Assembly: GCA_020846195.1 (NCBI GenBank) | Contig: JADLEJ010000032.1 | Span: forward strand, 1 to 50,204 | DNA length: 50,204 bases | Direction of reading: 5' to 3' | From: Nitrospira sp. | GTDB taxonomy: Bacteria > Nitrospirota > Nitrospiria > Nitrospirales > Nitrospiraceae | In this document: piece after piece, positions 33,313 through 40,741 of the stretch | Layout: every line of letters starts with the position of its first letter | Numbering within the stretch: the stretch's first letter is position 1 | Program-made: the position numbers and the translations under genes | Notes under the pieces: generated by a model | The model's database searches: none | What the model saw: the letters and a program-made list of their open reading frames with translations, nothing else | What the model was told of the DNA's origin: nothing

Positions 33313-34506
33313 ATGACTACACAAGCTGAGGCATCCACCGGGCGCGTGACATTATTGCATCGGATGGGACGAGAGGGTCCCGGCCATCTCTGGCTCTATG
33401 CCGGTCATGCGGCGAAGGTCGAGGGGCAGCCGGTTGCCGGCGATATCGTCGATGTAGTCACGCCCGCCGGACGGTTTTATGGCCGGGGATTCTACAATCC
33501 AGAGTCCAAAATCAGGGTTCGTTTTCTGACGTTCGAGGATATTCCGATCGATCGGGACTTCTGGCTTGAGCGGATGCGCCACGCGGTGCGCTTGCGGCAG
33601 CGGATTGTGACGAATGCGACGGCCTACCGGTTGATCCACGGCGAAGGCGACCGCCTGCCTGGGTTGATCGTCGACCGGTACGATCAGGCGCTGGTGATGC
33701 AGACGCTGGCGTTTGGGATGGATCGCCGGAAGGCCATGCTGGCCGACCTGCTGGCAGAGGTCACCGGCTTGAAGACCATTTATCTCCGGAACGATCCCAA
33801 GAGCCGGACGCTTGAGGGATTGCCGCTAGAGCGAGGCTTTGCGAAAGGAAACGGCGCGACGACTGTCGAGATTACGGAGGGGCAGGCGGTCTTTCGTGTG
33901 GATATGGAGTTCGGGCAAAAGACCGGGTGGTTTTGCGATCAACGGGAAAACCGGCTGGCGGCGGCGCGATATGCGAACGGCGCCGAGGTGCTGGAGGCAT
34001 TTTGCCACACGGGCGCGTTCGGGATTCACGCGGCATTGGCCGGCGCCACATCGGTCGAAGGGCTGGATGTCAGCGAAGATTCCTTGGCGATTGCACGGGA
34101 GCATGCGCGCCGAAACCGCGTCGAGTCGCGCTGCCAGTATCGCGCGGGAGATGCGTTCGACGAACTTCGCTCGCTGGCCAAGAGCGGGAAGCGCTACGAT
34201 CTGGTGATGCTCGATCCTCCGGCGTTTGCCAGAAGCCAGCAGGCTGTGCCGAAGGCCCTCACTGGATATAAGGACATCAATCTGCTGGGGATCAAGCTCA
34301 CCAAGCCTGAAGGTTTTGTGGTGACGAGCTCTTGTTCTCACCATATCTCCGATACGCAATTTTGGGATGCCATACGGCTGGCCGCGCGCGACGCGAAGCG
34401 TGAAGTCCGGTTGATTGAGCAGCGCGGCCAGAGCGGCGATCATCCGATCCTGGCAAGTATGCCGGAGACGCGCTATCTGAAATGCCTCATCCTGCAAGTT
34501 TTCTAG
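33313..34506 (+). CDS. RlmI-like class I SAM rRNA methyltransferase
   Basis: A 397-residue PUA plus Rossmann-fold methyltransferase resembling RlmI, which makes m5C in 23S rRNA. The N-terminal PUA-like segment (GHLWLYAGHAAKVEGQPVAGDIV) is followed by a bridging domain with YRLIHGEGDRLPGLIVDRY. The SAM motif is VLEAFCHTGAFGIHAALAGA, the acidic loop GLDVSED, and the catalytic-site motif LDPPAFARS, then SSCSHH with the expected Cys in the m5C family (Cys in TSSCSHH). It is divergent from the decarboxylase gene. Substrate site is inferred from family. Confidence 0.9.
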   Translation: MTTQAEASTGRVTLLHRMGREGPGHLWLYAGHAAKVEGQPVAGDIVDVVTPAGRFYGRGFYNPESKIRVRFLTFEDIPIDRDFWLERMRHAVRLRQRIVTNATAYRLIHGEGDRLPGLIVDRYDQALVMQTLAFGMDRRKAMLADLLAEVTGLKTIYLRNDPKSRTLEGLPLERGFAKGNGATTVEITEGQAVFRVDMEFGQKTGWFCDQRENRLAAARYANGAEVLEAFCHTGAFGIHAALAGATSVEGLDVSEDSLAIAREHARRNRVESRCQYRAGDAFDELRSLAKSGKRYDLVMLDPPAFARSQQAVPKALTGYKDINLLGIKLTKPEGFVVTSSCSHHISDTQFWDAIRLAARDAKREVRLIEQRGQSGDHPILASMPETRYLKCLILQVF

Positions 34507-34539
34507 GAAGACGGCCGCCGTGCGGGGCAGCGCCGGTGG

Positions 34540-35001
34540 TTAGTCGCTGGGTGGTTCGAAATGCCCGGGGGAGCGGTCTTGCCAGGGAACAGACGCGTGG
34601 CGCGATTGTTTGACGAGGCTGCGGAGGCTCATTTCTGCCGCGCGGAGGAGCCGTGGGTCTCCTGCCTGCATCAGCGCGGTCAGCATGACATAGAGCGACC
34701 GGTCCATGCGGGAGCCTGTCAGAATGCGTTGCGTAACCGGATCCGTTTGTTCGGCGGGCGGCGGTTCGTCCTCGCCGGATTCATTGAACAGGCAGGCAAA
34801 AGCCGCCGGTGTATCGAACAGCCATGAGGGTGGGATGCGAAGCGCGGTCGCCAGCGCTTCAATCGTGGCGGCAGAAGGGTCTGTATGATCGGTCTCAATT
34901 TCTTCTAAAAGAGCCGTTGAAATACCGGACGTCTTCGCCAGTGCGTCGATCGATTGTTTCCTGGAGAGCCGCCAGGCTTGTATGAGCGCGCCGATGGGCA
35001 T
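34540..35001 (-). CDS. XRE-family transcriptional regulator
   Basis: A 153-residue DNA-binding protein. The ATG at 35001 starts MPIGALIQAWRLSRKQS; an upstream ATG at 35079 would add 26 residues of basic sequence. Residues about 6-60 form a Cro/C1 helix-turn-helix: LIQAWRLSRKQSIDALAKTSGIS with recognition helix region ALLEEIETDHTDPSA and the following ATALRIPPSWLF. The C-terminal half is helical with two hydrophobic stretches (MLTALMQAGDPRLLRAAEMSLRSLV) and is not a known sensor. It is convergent with the methyltransferase and upstream of divergent genes; target is unknown. Confidence 0.82.
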   Translation of the reverse strand: MPIGALIQAWRLSRKQSIDALAKTSGISTALLEEIETDHTDPSAATIEALATALRIPPSWLFDTPAAFACLFNESGEDEPPPAEQTDPVTQRILTGSRMDRSLYVMLTALMQAGDPRLLRAAEMSLRSLVKQSRHASVPWQDRSPGHFEPPSD

Positions 35002-35177
35002 GCGCCGATGATATAGAAACCTGCCTTCTGCCGCAAGCGGTCTCCAGCGCATGCGATTTTTAAAATGTATACACATCAACGACTTATGCCGATTTTTGTC
35101 CGGTGGCAGGTGAGAGGTGAATTCAGGTACAATATGCCCGTTCGAACGTAGGTCTTTGTTTGAAGGAGGGCGGGAAC

Positions 35178-35519
35178 ATGCTGGGAACGGACATTCGTGG
35201 CATTATGGCAGAAGAAGAAGAAGTGCAGCGGCGTCAACAGGCGCTCAAGTCGCTGATGAGCATGCGGTCGCGCCAGCTTCGCGAATCTTTGGATGCGCGG
35301 ATTAAGCGGGCAGGCAATACGGGCGATTGGAAGCTTCTGTCGAAGGCTGAATGCGCGGACTTGCATAAACAAGAGAAGGCCCATCTCAAATCGCAACTCG
35401 AACAATTGCAGACCGAGCAAGATAGGACGCGCGGGAAGCTCACCTTGCTCAAGCGCGCCAAGGCGAGAGCGCAGCGCATTCGCGCCGCGGAAGCGGCGTC
35501 CGAACGGAAGCGGCGGTAG
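35178..35519 (+). CDS. Coiled-coil protein of unknown function
   Basis: A 113-residue, highly charged, helical protein. The ATG at 35178 lies about ten bases after GGAGGG. It starts MLGTDIRGIMAEEEEV and is rich in Arg, Lys, Glu, Gln and Leu, with heptad-like spacing throughout (QEKAHLKSQLEQLQTEQDR). The C-terminus is very basic (AKARAQRIRAAEAASERKRR), suggesting nucleic-acid contact. No family is recognised. It is 54 bases upstream of the SpoU-type methyltransferase and probably shares its transcript. Confidence 0.6.
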   Translation: MLGTDIRGIMAEEEEVQRRQQALKSLMSMRSRQLRESLDARIKRAGNTGDWKLLSKAECADLHKQEKAHLKSQLEQLQTEQDRTRGKLTLLKRAKARAQRIRAAEAASERKRR

Positions 35520-35573
35520 TTTCCTGTCTGATCTCTTCCATGGGTCTGGCCTCGCACGGTAAGAGGGTCGAAC

Positions 35574-36380
35574 GTGTCTGCTCTGCTTCGCCCTCTCACC
35601 CGTGCCCATGGGGCGCTGGTTCGGCATCTCCTCCAGGATAAGAAATCCCGTCTCAGTGAAGGTGCCTTCGTGATGGAGGGCGCCCATGCCTGCGGCGATC
35701 TCATTCGTTCTTTTCCGCAACAGATTATCAGCCTCACGGTTTCCGCACGATATCTTGAGCTTGAAGAGCCTGAGAGCCGAGCTGCCAGGAGCATCGTGCG
35801 GGCTCCGCAATATTCCTGTTCGGATGAGACTTTCGCGAAGCTGTCCGATGTGGATATGCCGCAGGGCATTCTCGCGGTGGTTCGCTTGCCGGTATGGAAT
35901 GAGGGCACCGTGTTGACTCAGGCGCGAGTGCTGGGTGTGTATGGCGAACGCCTCCAAGATCCAACGAATGTCGGCACAATTATTCGGACAGCCGCGGGGC
36001 TCGGTCTCTCCGGGGTATGGCTAAGCCATGACTCTGTCGACTGTTTTCATCCGAAGGTGGTGCGGGGCACCGCGGGAGCGATCCTCGCGCTTCCGGTGTT
36101 TCAAGAAGCTGGGCTGGCTGTTCTGACAGCTTCCGGTTGTGTTCTCTATGCTGCCGTTGTGTCTTCGCCTGATGCCGGCGATCTCAGAAGTATGACCGCG
36201 CGCCCCCCTCGATCCATTATTGTCGTCGGAAATGAAAGCAAGGGTTTGCTTCCGGCCTCTATTGCTGCGGCATCGCGCACCTATTCAATTCCCTTGGCCG
36301 AAGGAATCGACTCGCTCAACGTTGCGGTTACGGCCGCCATCTCGTCGTACTATTTCAGCGGGCTTCCCGTCTCGCGATAA
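35574..36380 (+). CDS. TrmH/SpoU-family RNA 2'-O-methyltransferase
   Basis: A 268-residue SPOUT-class methyltransferase. The N-terminal substrate-binding domain has LLQDKKSRLSEGAFVMEGAH (RlmB/TrmH-like), and the knotted SAM domain has motif 1 ERLQDPTNVGTIIRTAAGLG, motif 2 IIVVGNESKGL and motif 3 IPLAEGIDSLNVAVTAAI, with the catalytic Arg and Asn in motif 1/3 positions. Start is GTG 35574. It may target the 23S rRNA or a tRNA; the length and N-terminal extension are as in the rRNA-modifying members. It has no ribosomal gene neighbour. Confidence 0.9.
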   Translation: MSALLRPLTRAHGALVRHLLQDKKSRLSEGAFVMEGAHACGDLIRSFPQQIISLTVSARYLELEEPESRAARSIVRAPQYSCSDETFAKLSDVDMPQGILAVVRLPVWNEGTVLTQARVLGVYGERLQDPTNVGTIIRTAAGLGLSGVWLSHDSVDCFHPKVVRGTAGAILALPVFQEAGLAVLTASGCVLYAAVVSSPDAGDLRSMTARPPRSIIVVGNESKGLLPASIAAASRTYSIPLAEGIDSLNVAVTAAISSYYFSGLPVSR

Positions 36381-36514
36381 ACGCAATCTGGTGCTCAATG
36401 GTCAACGACAAAGCCTGTCAACGCAGGGGAGTGAAGGTCAGCGAGAGACCGGCACCATTCGGGAAATGAAAACGCTTCGAGCGCGAAATTAGTCGCCGCG
36501 TCCGTCTTCCTTAT

Positions 36515-36538
36515 AAAAAAGCCGCGTTGAGTCTGCGC
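36515..36538 (-). terminator. Possible intrinsic terminator of the NhaD-like gene
   Basis: On the minus strand a short imperfect GC stem (agcgc with gcggct around a nine-base loop) precedes a run of six T (36515-36520). It lies about 75 bases after the carrier's stop. Weak stem; moderate-to-low support. Confidence 0.3.
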
Positions 36539-36613
36539 TAGATCCGTTGTCAGACGGACACGCTCGAACTATGTCTGTGAGGTGGACGGTCCGGAGATTG
36601 CCGGATGGATTTG

Positions 36614-37738
36614 TTACGGATTCCAACCGGCGAGGAAGAGCATCGCGAAGAACCCCAGCACATAGGAGACCGCCGCATGCCAGCCCTCTTTCATCCAGGC
36701 GATGCCGTTTTTTGCTTGGGGAAAGATGTTGCTGATGGCGACGCCCGCGGAAGAGCCGAACCACACCAGCGAGCCGCCATACCCGACCGCATAGGCCAAG
36801 ACTCCCCAATCGTATCCGCCTTGATAGATCGCGAGCGCTGTCAGCGGAATATTGTCGAACACGGCACTTGCGAAGCCGAGCCCCAACGTCGATTGCCAGC
36901 TTGGGGCGGGAAGCTCGCTGACGGGTAGAAAGCTGGCGCAGATGACTAACAGGACGAGGAACAAGCTCCCTCTCAACGCGTAGTGCAATTCGCCCCATGG
37001 TGTCGGCCGGATGAAGGCGCCGATCAGGATGCCGGCCCAGAGCCCGAGGGCCGGGAAGTCGAACGCGATATTGGCGCCGATGGTTCCCAGCACAATCAGG
37101 CCGACAATGCCCAGGCGTGCGGCATCGAGTTGTTCTTTGCCCAGCACCGTGTTGACGACCGGCTGATAGGCGTGTTGCGTGCGTGACGCAATGACACCAG
37201 AAAAGGCAATGGCGGCCCCGGATGCAATAAACGCCTTTAGAAACGCGGTCGCCGGAATTCCGGCAATCCACATCATGGTCGTGGTGGTGTCTCCGATCAC
37301 CGAGCCGGCGCCGCCGGCATTCGACGCGGCCACAATCGCCACAATGAAACTCAGGCAGATGTTCCCTTGGTACATCCGCCTTGCAATCACACCCCCGATG
37401 ATGGCGCCGGCGATGTTGTCGAGAAAGGTCGAGATGACCGCGACGATCGACAAGAGGAAAAGCCCGGCGGTCCAATCTTTCGGGAAATGGCGCAGCAGCC
37501 GTTCAGGGGCGTGCGATTCCTCGAAGTGCTTTGAGAGCAGGGCGAAGCCAAGGAGGAGGCCGAACAGATTGATGAGGAGCCGCGATTCATGGATGAGGTG
37601 GGCTGAAATATCAAACCCAACCCATAGCTTGAACAGCACAAGGGCCATGGTGCCGATCGCCGCAACTCTGAGCATGCGCTCATGGAAGATCGCGATCCCT
37701 AGAAGCAGTACCCCGAAAATAATGAATTCGACCGACAT
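36614..37738 (-). CDS. NhaD/ion transporter superfamily carrier
   Basis: A 374-residue integral membrane protein of the IT superfamily. About 11 hydrophobic segments are seen. The motif SNAGGAGSVIGDTTTTMMWIAG matches the ion-pathway region of NhaD-type Na+/H+ antiporters, where the GD.T.TM residues bind Na+; FASAVFDNIPLTALAIYQGG is the equivalent second half-repeat with DNIP. These two half-repeats are the family hallmark. Start is ATG 37738; an upstream frame adds 53 non-hydrophobic residues and runs into the tRNA leader. It may control sodium, but citrate or arsenite carriers share the fold. Confidence 0.82.
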   Translation of the reverse strand: MSVEFIIFGVLLLGIAIFHERMLRVAAIGTMALVLFKLWVGFDISAHLIHESRLLINLFGLLLGFALLSKHFEESHAPERLLRHFPKDWTAGLFLLSIVAVISTFLDNIAGAIIGGVIARRMYQGNICLSFIVAIVAASNAGGAGSVIGDTTTTMMWIAGIPATAFLKAFIASGAAIAFSGVIASRTQHAYQPVVNTVLGKEQLDAARLGIVGLIVLGTIGANIAFDFPALGLWAGILIGAFIRPTPWGELHYALRGSLFLVLLVICASFLPVSELPAPSWQSTLGLGFASAVFDNIPLTALAIYQGGYDWGVLAYAVGYGGSLVWFGSSAGVAISNIFPQAKNGIAWMKEGWHAAVSYVLGFFAMLFLAGWNP

Positions 37739-37864
37739 GAGACAATGCCTAACGATGTTGTGATGTGGATGTAATGGGATAGGATGCTGCCTCGCGTAAA
37801 GGCAACCGGCTCTGTATCTTGCGTCCTCGTGTTGTGTATTCGACTGTCTGAGGAAGGCGTTCTG

Positions 37865-37940
37865 TGGTGCCGAGGGACAGAATCGAACTGTCGACACCAG
37901 CCTTTTCAGGGCTGTGCTCTACCAACTGAGCTACCTCGGC
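37865..37940 (-). tRNA. tRNA-Phe (GAA)
   Basis: A 76-nt tRNA on the minus strand. The acceptor stem is GCCGAGG paired with CCTCGGC, then discriminator A and an encoded CCA. The D-arm has GCTCAGTTGGTAGAGC, the anticodon loop CTGAAAA has anticodon GAA (Phe), and the T-arm has GTTCGATTC. The structure is complete. Confidence 0.95.
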
Positions 37941-38034
37941 ACGGCACTCACTTCAGCGGAAGTGGTGGACGATACCGCAGAAGCCGTGATGGGGTCAAGG
38001 AGAATTGACGGGATCATTTGTTTCCTGCAAACAT

Positions 38035-38071
38035 AGAGGGCGATAGCGCGCATCGCACGCCACCGCCCTCT
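38035..38071 (-). terminator. Strong hairpin after the FKBP gene, likely terminator
   Basis: agagggcg at 38035-38042 pairs with cgccctct at 38064-38071, with a partially paired interior (imperfect hairpin). It lies 15 bases after the FKBP stop on the minus strand. The T-tract is weak, so termination strength is uncertain. Confidence 0.55.
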
Positions 38072-38086
38072 GAATAATCGCTGATA

Positions 38087-38767
38087 TTATTTCGCTGCCG
38101 CGATTTCCAAGAGATCCACTTCAAAGACGAGCGTGGCGCCCGGTTTGATCGCAGGAGGCTGTCCGCGATCTCCGTAGGCCAGATTGGCCGGGCAGACGAG
38201 GCGGCTCTTGCCGCCGACCTTGATTTGCTGCACCCCCTCTGTCCAGCACTTGATGCCTTGGCTCAAGGGGAATGTGGCGGGCTCGCCGCGCTTGACGGAG
38301 CTGTCGAAGACGGTGCCATCAAGCAGGGTGCCATGGTAATGCACCTTGACAGTATCGGTCGGTTTCGGCGTGGCGCCGGTTCCGGGCTTGATTGGGGTGA
38401 TGACGATTCCGGACTCCGTCTTGATGGAGCCTTTCTCGGCTGCGGCTTTTGCGAGGTAGGCCGCGCCGGACTTCTTTTCCGCGTCCGCTATCACGGTAGC
38501 CCGCGCTTGGTGGAGCTGTTGAATTTTCGGGCCAAATGCTTGGAGGTCGGCTTTCGGCGTGCGCTTCAAGGCGCCATCGGTGAGGCCGGACTTGACGAAG
38601 TCCAGCTCCGATTCAGACAACGCAAAGGTGCTCAGCGATTGGCTGATCGCCAGGCCGAGGGCATACAAGGTCTTTTGGTCGTCATTGGTCGGTTCTCCCG
38701 ATGCGGCAAACGCCGACGGGCTGCCCAGCAGGGCAAGGGTTGCGGCAAATACTGCGAACATGCGCAT
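38087..38767 (-). CDS. Periplasmic FKBP-type peptidyl-prolyl isomerase (Mip/FkpA-like)
   Basis: A 226-residue secreted FKBP. A signal peptide (MRMFAVFAATLALLG, cleavage near AFAAS) is followed by a helical dimerisation domain (residues about 30-110; DQKTLYALGLAISQSL, LQAFGPKIQQLHQ). The FKBP domain begins near 125: DTVKVHYHGTLLDGTVFDSS with the active-site Asp, WTEGVQQIKVGGKSRLVCPANLAYGDRG and LVFEVDLLEI. This domain order is that of Mip and FkpA, which fold exported proteins and act as chaperones. AAGGA lies six bases before the ATG. It is followed by a hairpin and tRNA-Phe. Confidence 0.95.
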   Translation of the reverse strand: MRMFAVFAATLALLGSPSAFAASGEPTNDDQKTLYALGLAISQSLSTFALSESELDFVKSGLTDGALKRTPKADLQAFGPKIQQLHQARATVIADAEKKSGAAYLAKAAAEKGSIKTESGIVITPIKPGTGATPKPTDTVKVHYHGTLLDGTVFDSSVKRGEPATFPLSQGIKCWTEGVQQIKVGGKSRLVCPANLAYGDRGQPPAIKPGATLVFEVDLLEIAAAK

Positions 38768-38897
38768 GAGTCATCCTTTCTTAATAGTGACAGTGAGAAC
38801 AGGCAATTCCTCGTACCTTACGATATGAACGTGCTTCGCACAACTAGAAAGAATTGAGCCGGAGAAGCCGCAAAAGGGGCTGTACGGACCGTGGATC

Positions 38898-39626
38898 TCA
38901 AGGTTTTGGAGTCGTGGGTTTCTTCGATGCTCGTGTGGGGGTCGGCCGTTTTTTTACCCTCGCCGTCTTGGCGTGTTCCCGCGCAATTGCATCGAGTCCA
39001 CCGATGGCAAAGTGGTACAGATGCGAGGCCAGCACTTCCTGGGATGTCTCAAGAACCTTGCCTGAAATGGCGGGCATGCGGTTTCCGACGATGAGCATCG
39101 CTGCGCATGGCGCGGCAATGCTCATGGCGCAACGCGCCAGCGCCGGCGCGTTCGGGGGAATCGAGGTGATGTCGCTGAGAATGGACATGATGATCCGAAC
39201 TTTCGGGAAGATTTCCTGTTGCCGCAGCACCTGAAGGTGGGAAGTGGGGGACAGCAGTTCGCGTCCTAGAACTTTTGCGTGCCAGCCTCGATGGCCAGCC
39301 GCGCCCCCCAGCAATTGCTCAATTGCTTTTTGCAGTTTGTCCCTGGCGGGCAGATTGGCGGCGCTGAGTTTCTGCAGCGCCTCTAGGCTGATGAAGCGGC
39401 GATGGGCTTCTGCTAGCACGGCTTGATAGAGGCCGCCGCGGCTGCCGAAGTGGTAATTGATGGAAGCCAGGTCCGCTCCGGCTTGAGTCGCGATGGCTTT
39501 GCTGCTGGTCTCGGCAAAGCCTGACGCGGCGAAAAGCTTGCCGGCTGTTTCGAGGATGCGCTGGTAGGTCGCTGCTCCGTCCGCTCGGCTAGCGCGCGAT
39601 GCGTTGCTCTGTCGTGCGAGTGGCAT
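38898..39626 (-). CDS. TetR-family regulator, CecR-like
   Basis: A 242-residue TetR regulator. The N-terminal helix-turn-helix (TYQRILETAGKLFAASGFAET, SSKAIATQAGADLASINYHFGSRGGL) is standard. The C-terminal ligand domain (EHGWHAKV-like, here HRGWHAKVLGREL) resembles the DUF1956 subgroup that includes E. coli CecR. The tail (AKTARVKKRPTPTRASKKPTTPKP) is very basic. It is divergent from a HlyD/ABC exporter, the same arrangement as E. coli cecR next to ybhGFSR, and a palindromic operator lies between the two. It probably represses the exporter and itself. Ligand unknown. Confidence 0.88.
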   Translation of the reverse strand: MPLARQSNASRASRADGAATYQRILETAGKLFAASGFAETSSKAIATQAGADLASINYHFGSRGGLYQAVLAEAHRRFISLEALQKLSAANLPARDKLQKAIEQLLGGAAGHRGWHAKVLGRELLSPTSHLQVLRQQEIFPKVRIIMSILSDITSIPPNAPALARCAMSIAAPCAAMLIVGNRMPAISGKVLETSQEVLASHLYHFAIGGLDAIAREHAKTARVKKRPTPTRASKKPTTPKP

Positions 39627-39649
39627 GTTCTCCCTTGAAAAGGCCTCGG

Positions 39650-39693
39650 TTGACTGTAAATCAAATTTAAACTAAAATCAAATTTAAATTTGA
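39650..39693 (+). promoter_or_regulatory. Exporter promoter with overlapping palindromic TetR operator
   Basis: On the plus strand TTGACT (39650-39655), a 17-base spacer and TAAAAT (39673-39678) form a good sigma70 promoter. The 16-bp perfect palindrome tcaaatttaaatttga (39678-39693) overlaps the -10 end. A half copy, tcaaatttaaa, occupies 39661-39671 in the spacer. A bound TetR dimer would block the polymerase. Confidence 0.75.
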
Positions 39694-39745
39694 GACTTGG
39701 GAAGTCGAAACGCCGTTCCGTTCAATTTCTGATTTGGTGTTGAGC

Positions 39746-40741
39746 ATGAAGAAACCTCTCGTCATTGCCCTGCTGGTTCTCGCCGCCATCGGTGCGGGCT
39801 GGTTTGGGTGGAATGGGCGAGACGCCCGGCAAGCCAAGGATGAACTGACTCTCTATGGCAATGTGGACATCCGGCAGATTGCGCTGGCGTTCGATGCCAG
39901 CGGCCGCATTGCCGAGTTGCGCGCGGAGGAGGGCGACCAAGTCAACGCTGGCTCCGTGATCGGCGTTCTGGACACCCGGACGCTTGAGCTTCAGGCCAAA
40001 CAGGCGGAAGCCAACGTTGAAGCTCAGCGGCAGACGCTGCGGCGCCTTCGCAATGGGTCGCGTCCAGAGGAGATCGCTGAAGTCCGGGCGCGGATGGGGT
40101 CGGCGGAGTCCGATGTTCAGCGGGCGAAGCGGGAACTCTCCCGAGTGATCCGCCTCCAGGACAGCCAGGCGGTCAGCGTGCAGGATGTCGAGCAGGCGAG
40201 AAATGTCTCAGAGGTCGCGAAAGCGAAGGTGGAAGAAGTGCGCGCGACGCTGCGTCTGGCCGAGTTGGGGCCGCGCAGCGAAGAGGTGGCCGTGGCCGAA
40301 GCCCAGCTCAGCGCGACCGAGGCGCAAGTGGCCTTGTTGCGGCATCAGGTCGATTTGGGAACGTTGCGCGCGCCGACCGATGCGGTGGTCCGCTCGCGGT
40401 TGCTCGAGCCGGGCGATATGGCCACTCCCCAGAAGGCCGTCTTCTCGCTGGCTCTCACCAAGCCGAAGTGGATTCGCGTCTATATCAATGAACCGGATCT
40501 GGGCAAGATTCAGCCCGGTATGCAGGCGCAGGTCTTCACGGATAGCCACCCGGACCGGCCGATTCGCGGCTCGGTGGGCTATATATCGTCGGTTGCCGAG
40601 TTCACGCCGAAGGCGGTGCAGACCGAAGAGCTGCGGACCAACCTGGTGTACGAAGTGCGAGTGATCGTCGAGGACGATGCGAATGTGCTTCGCCTTGGAC
40701 AGCCCGCAACCGTTCATCTCTCGATCAGCGCCGCGCCGTGA
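39746..40741 (+). CDS. ybhG: HlyD-family membrane fusion protein (YbhG-like)
   Basis: A 331-residue periplasmic adaptor anchored by an N-terminal TM (MKKPLVIALLVLAAIGAGWFGW). The first barrel-sandwich half is GRIAELRAEEGDQVNAGSVIG, a long helical hairpin follows (ELQAKQAEANVEAQRQTL to LAELGPRSEEVAVAEAQLSA), and the second half is TLRAPTDAVVRSRLLEPGDM. The rest forms the beta-barrel (IRVYINEPDLGKIQPGM). Domain order and length match E. coli YbhG. I start at ATG 39746, after AGC; the GTG at 39734 is an alternative. It is the first gene of the exporter operon and overlaps the next by four bases. Confidence 0.9.
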   Translation: MKKPLVIALLVLAAIGAGWFGWNGRDARQAKDELTLYGNVDIRQIALAFDASGRIAELRAEEGDQVNAGSVIGVLDTRTLELQAKQAEANVEAQRQTLRRLRNGSRPEEIAEVRARMGSAESDVQRAKRELSRVIRLQDSQAVSVQDVEQARNVSEVAKAKVEEVRATLRLAELGPRSEEVAVAEAQLSATEAQVALLRHQVDLGTLRAPTDAVVRSRLLEPGDMATPQKAVFSLALTKPKWIRVYINEPDLGKIQPGMQAQVFTDSHPDRPIRGSVGYISSVAEFTPKAVQTEELRTNLVYEVRVIVEDDANVLRLGQPATVHLSISAAP

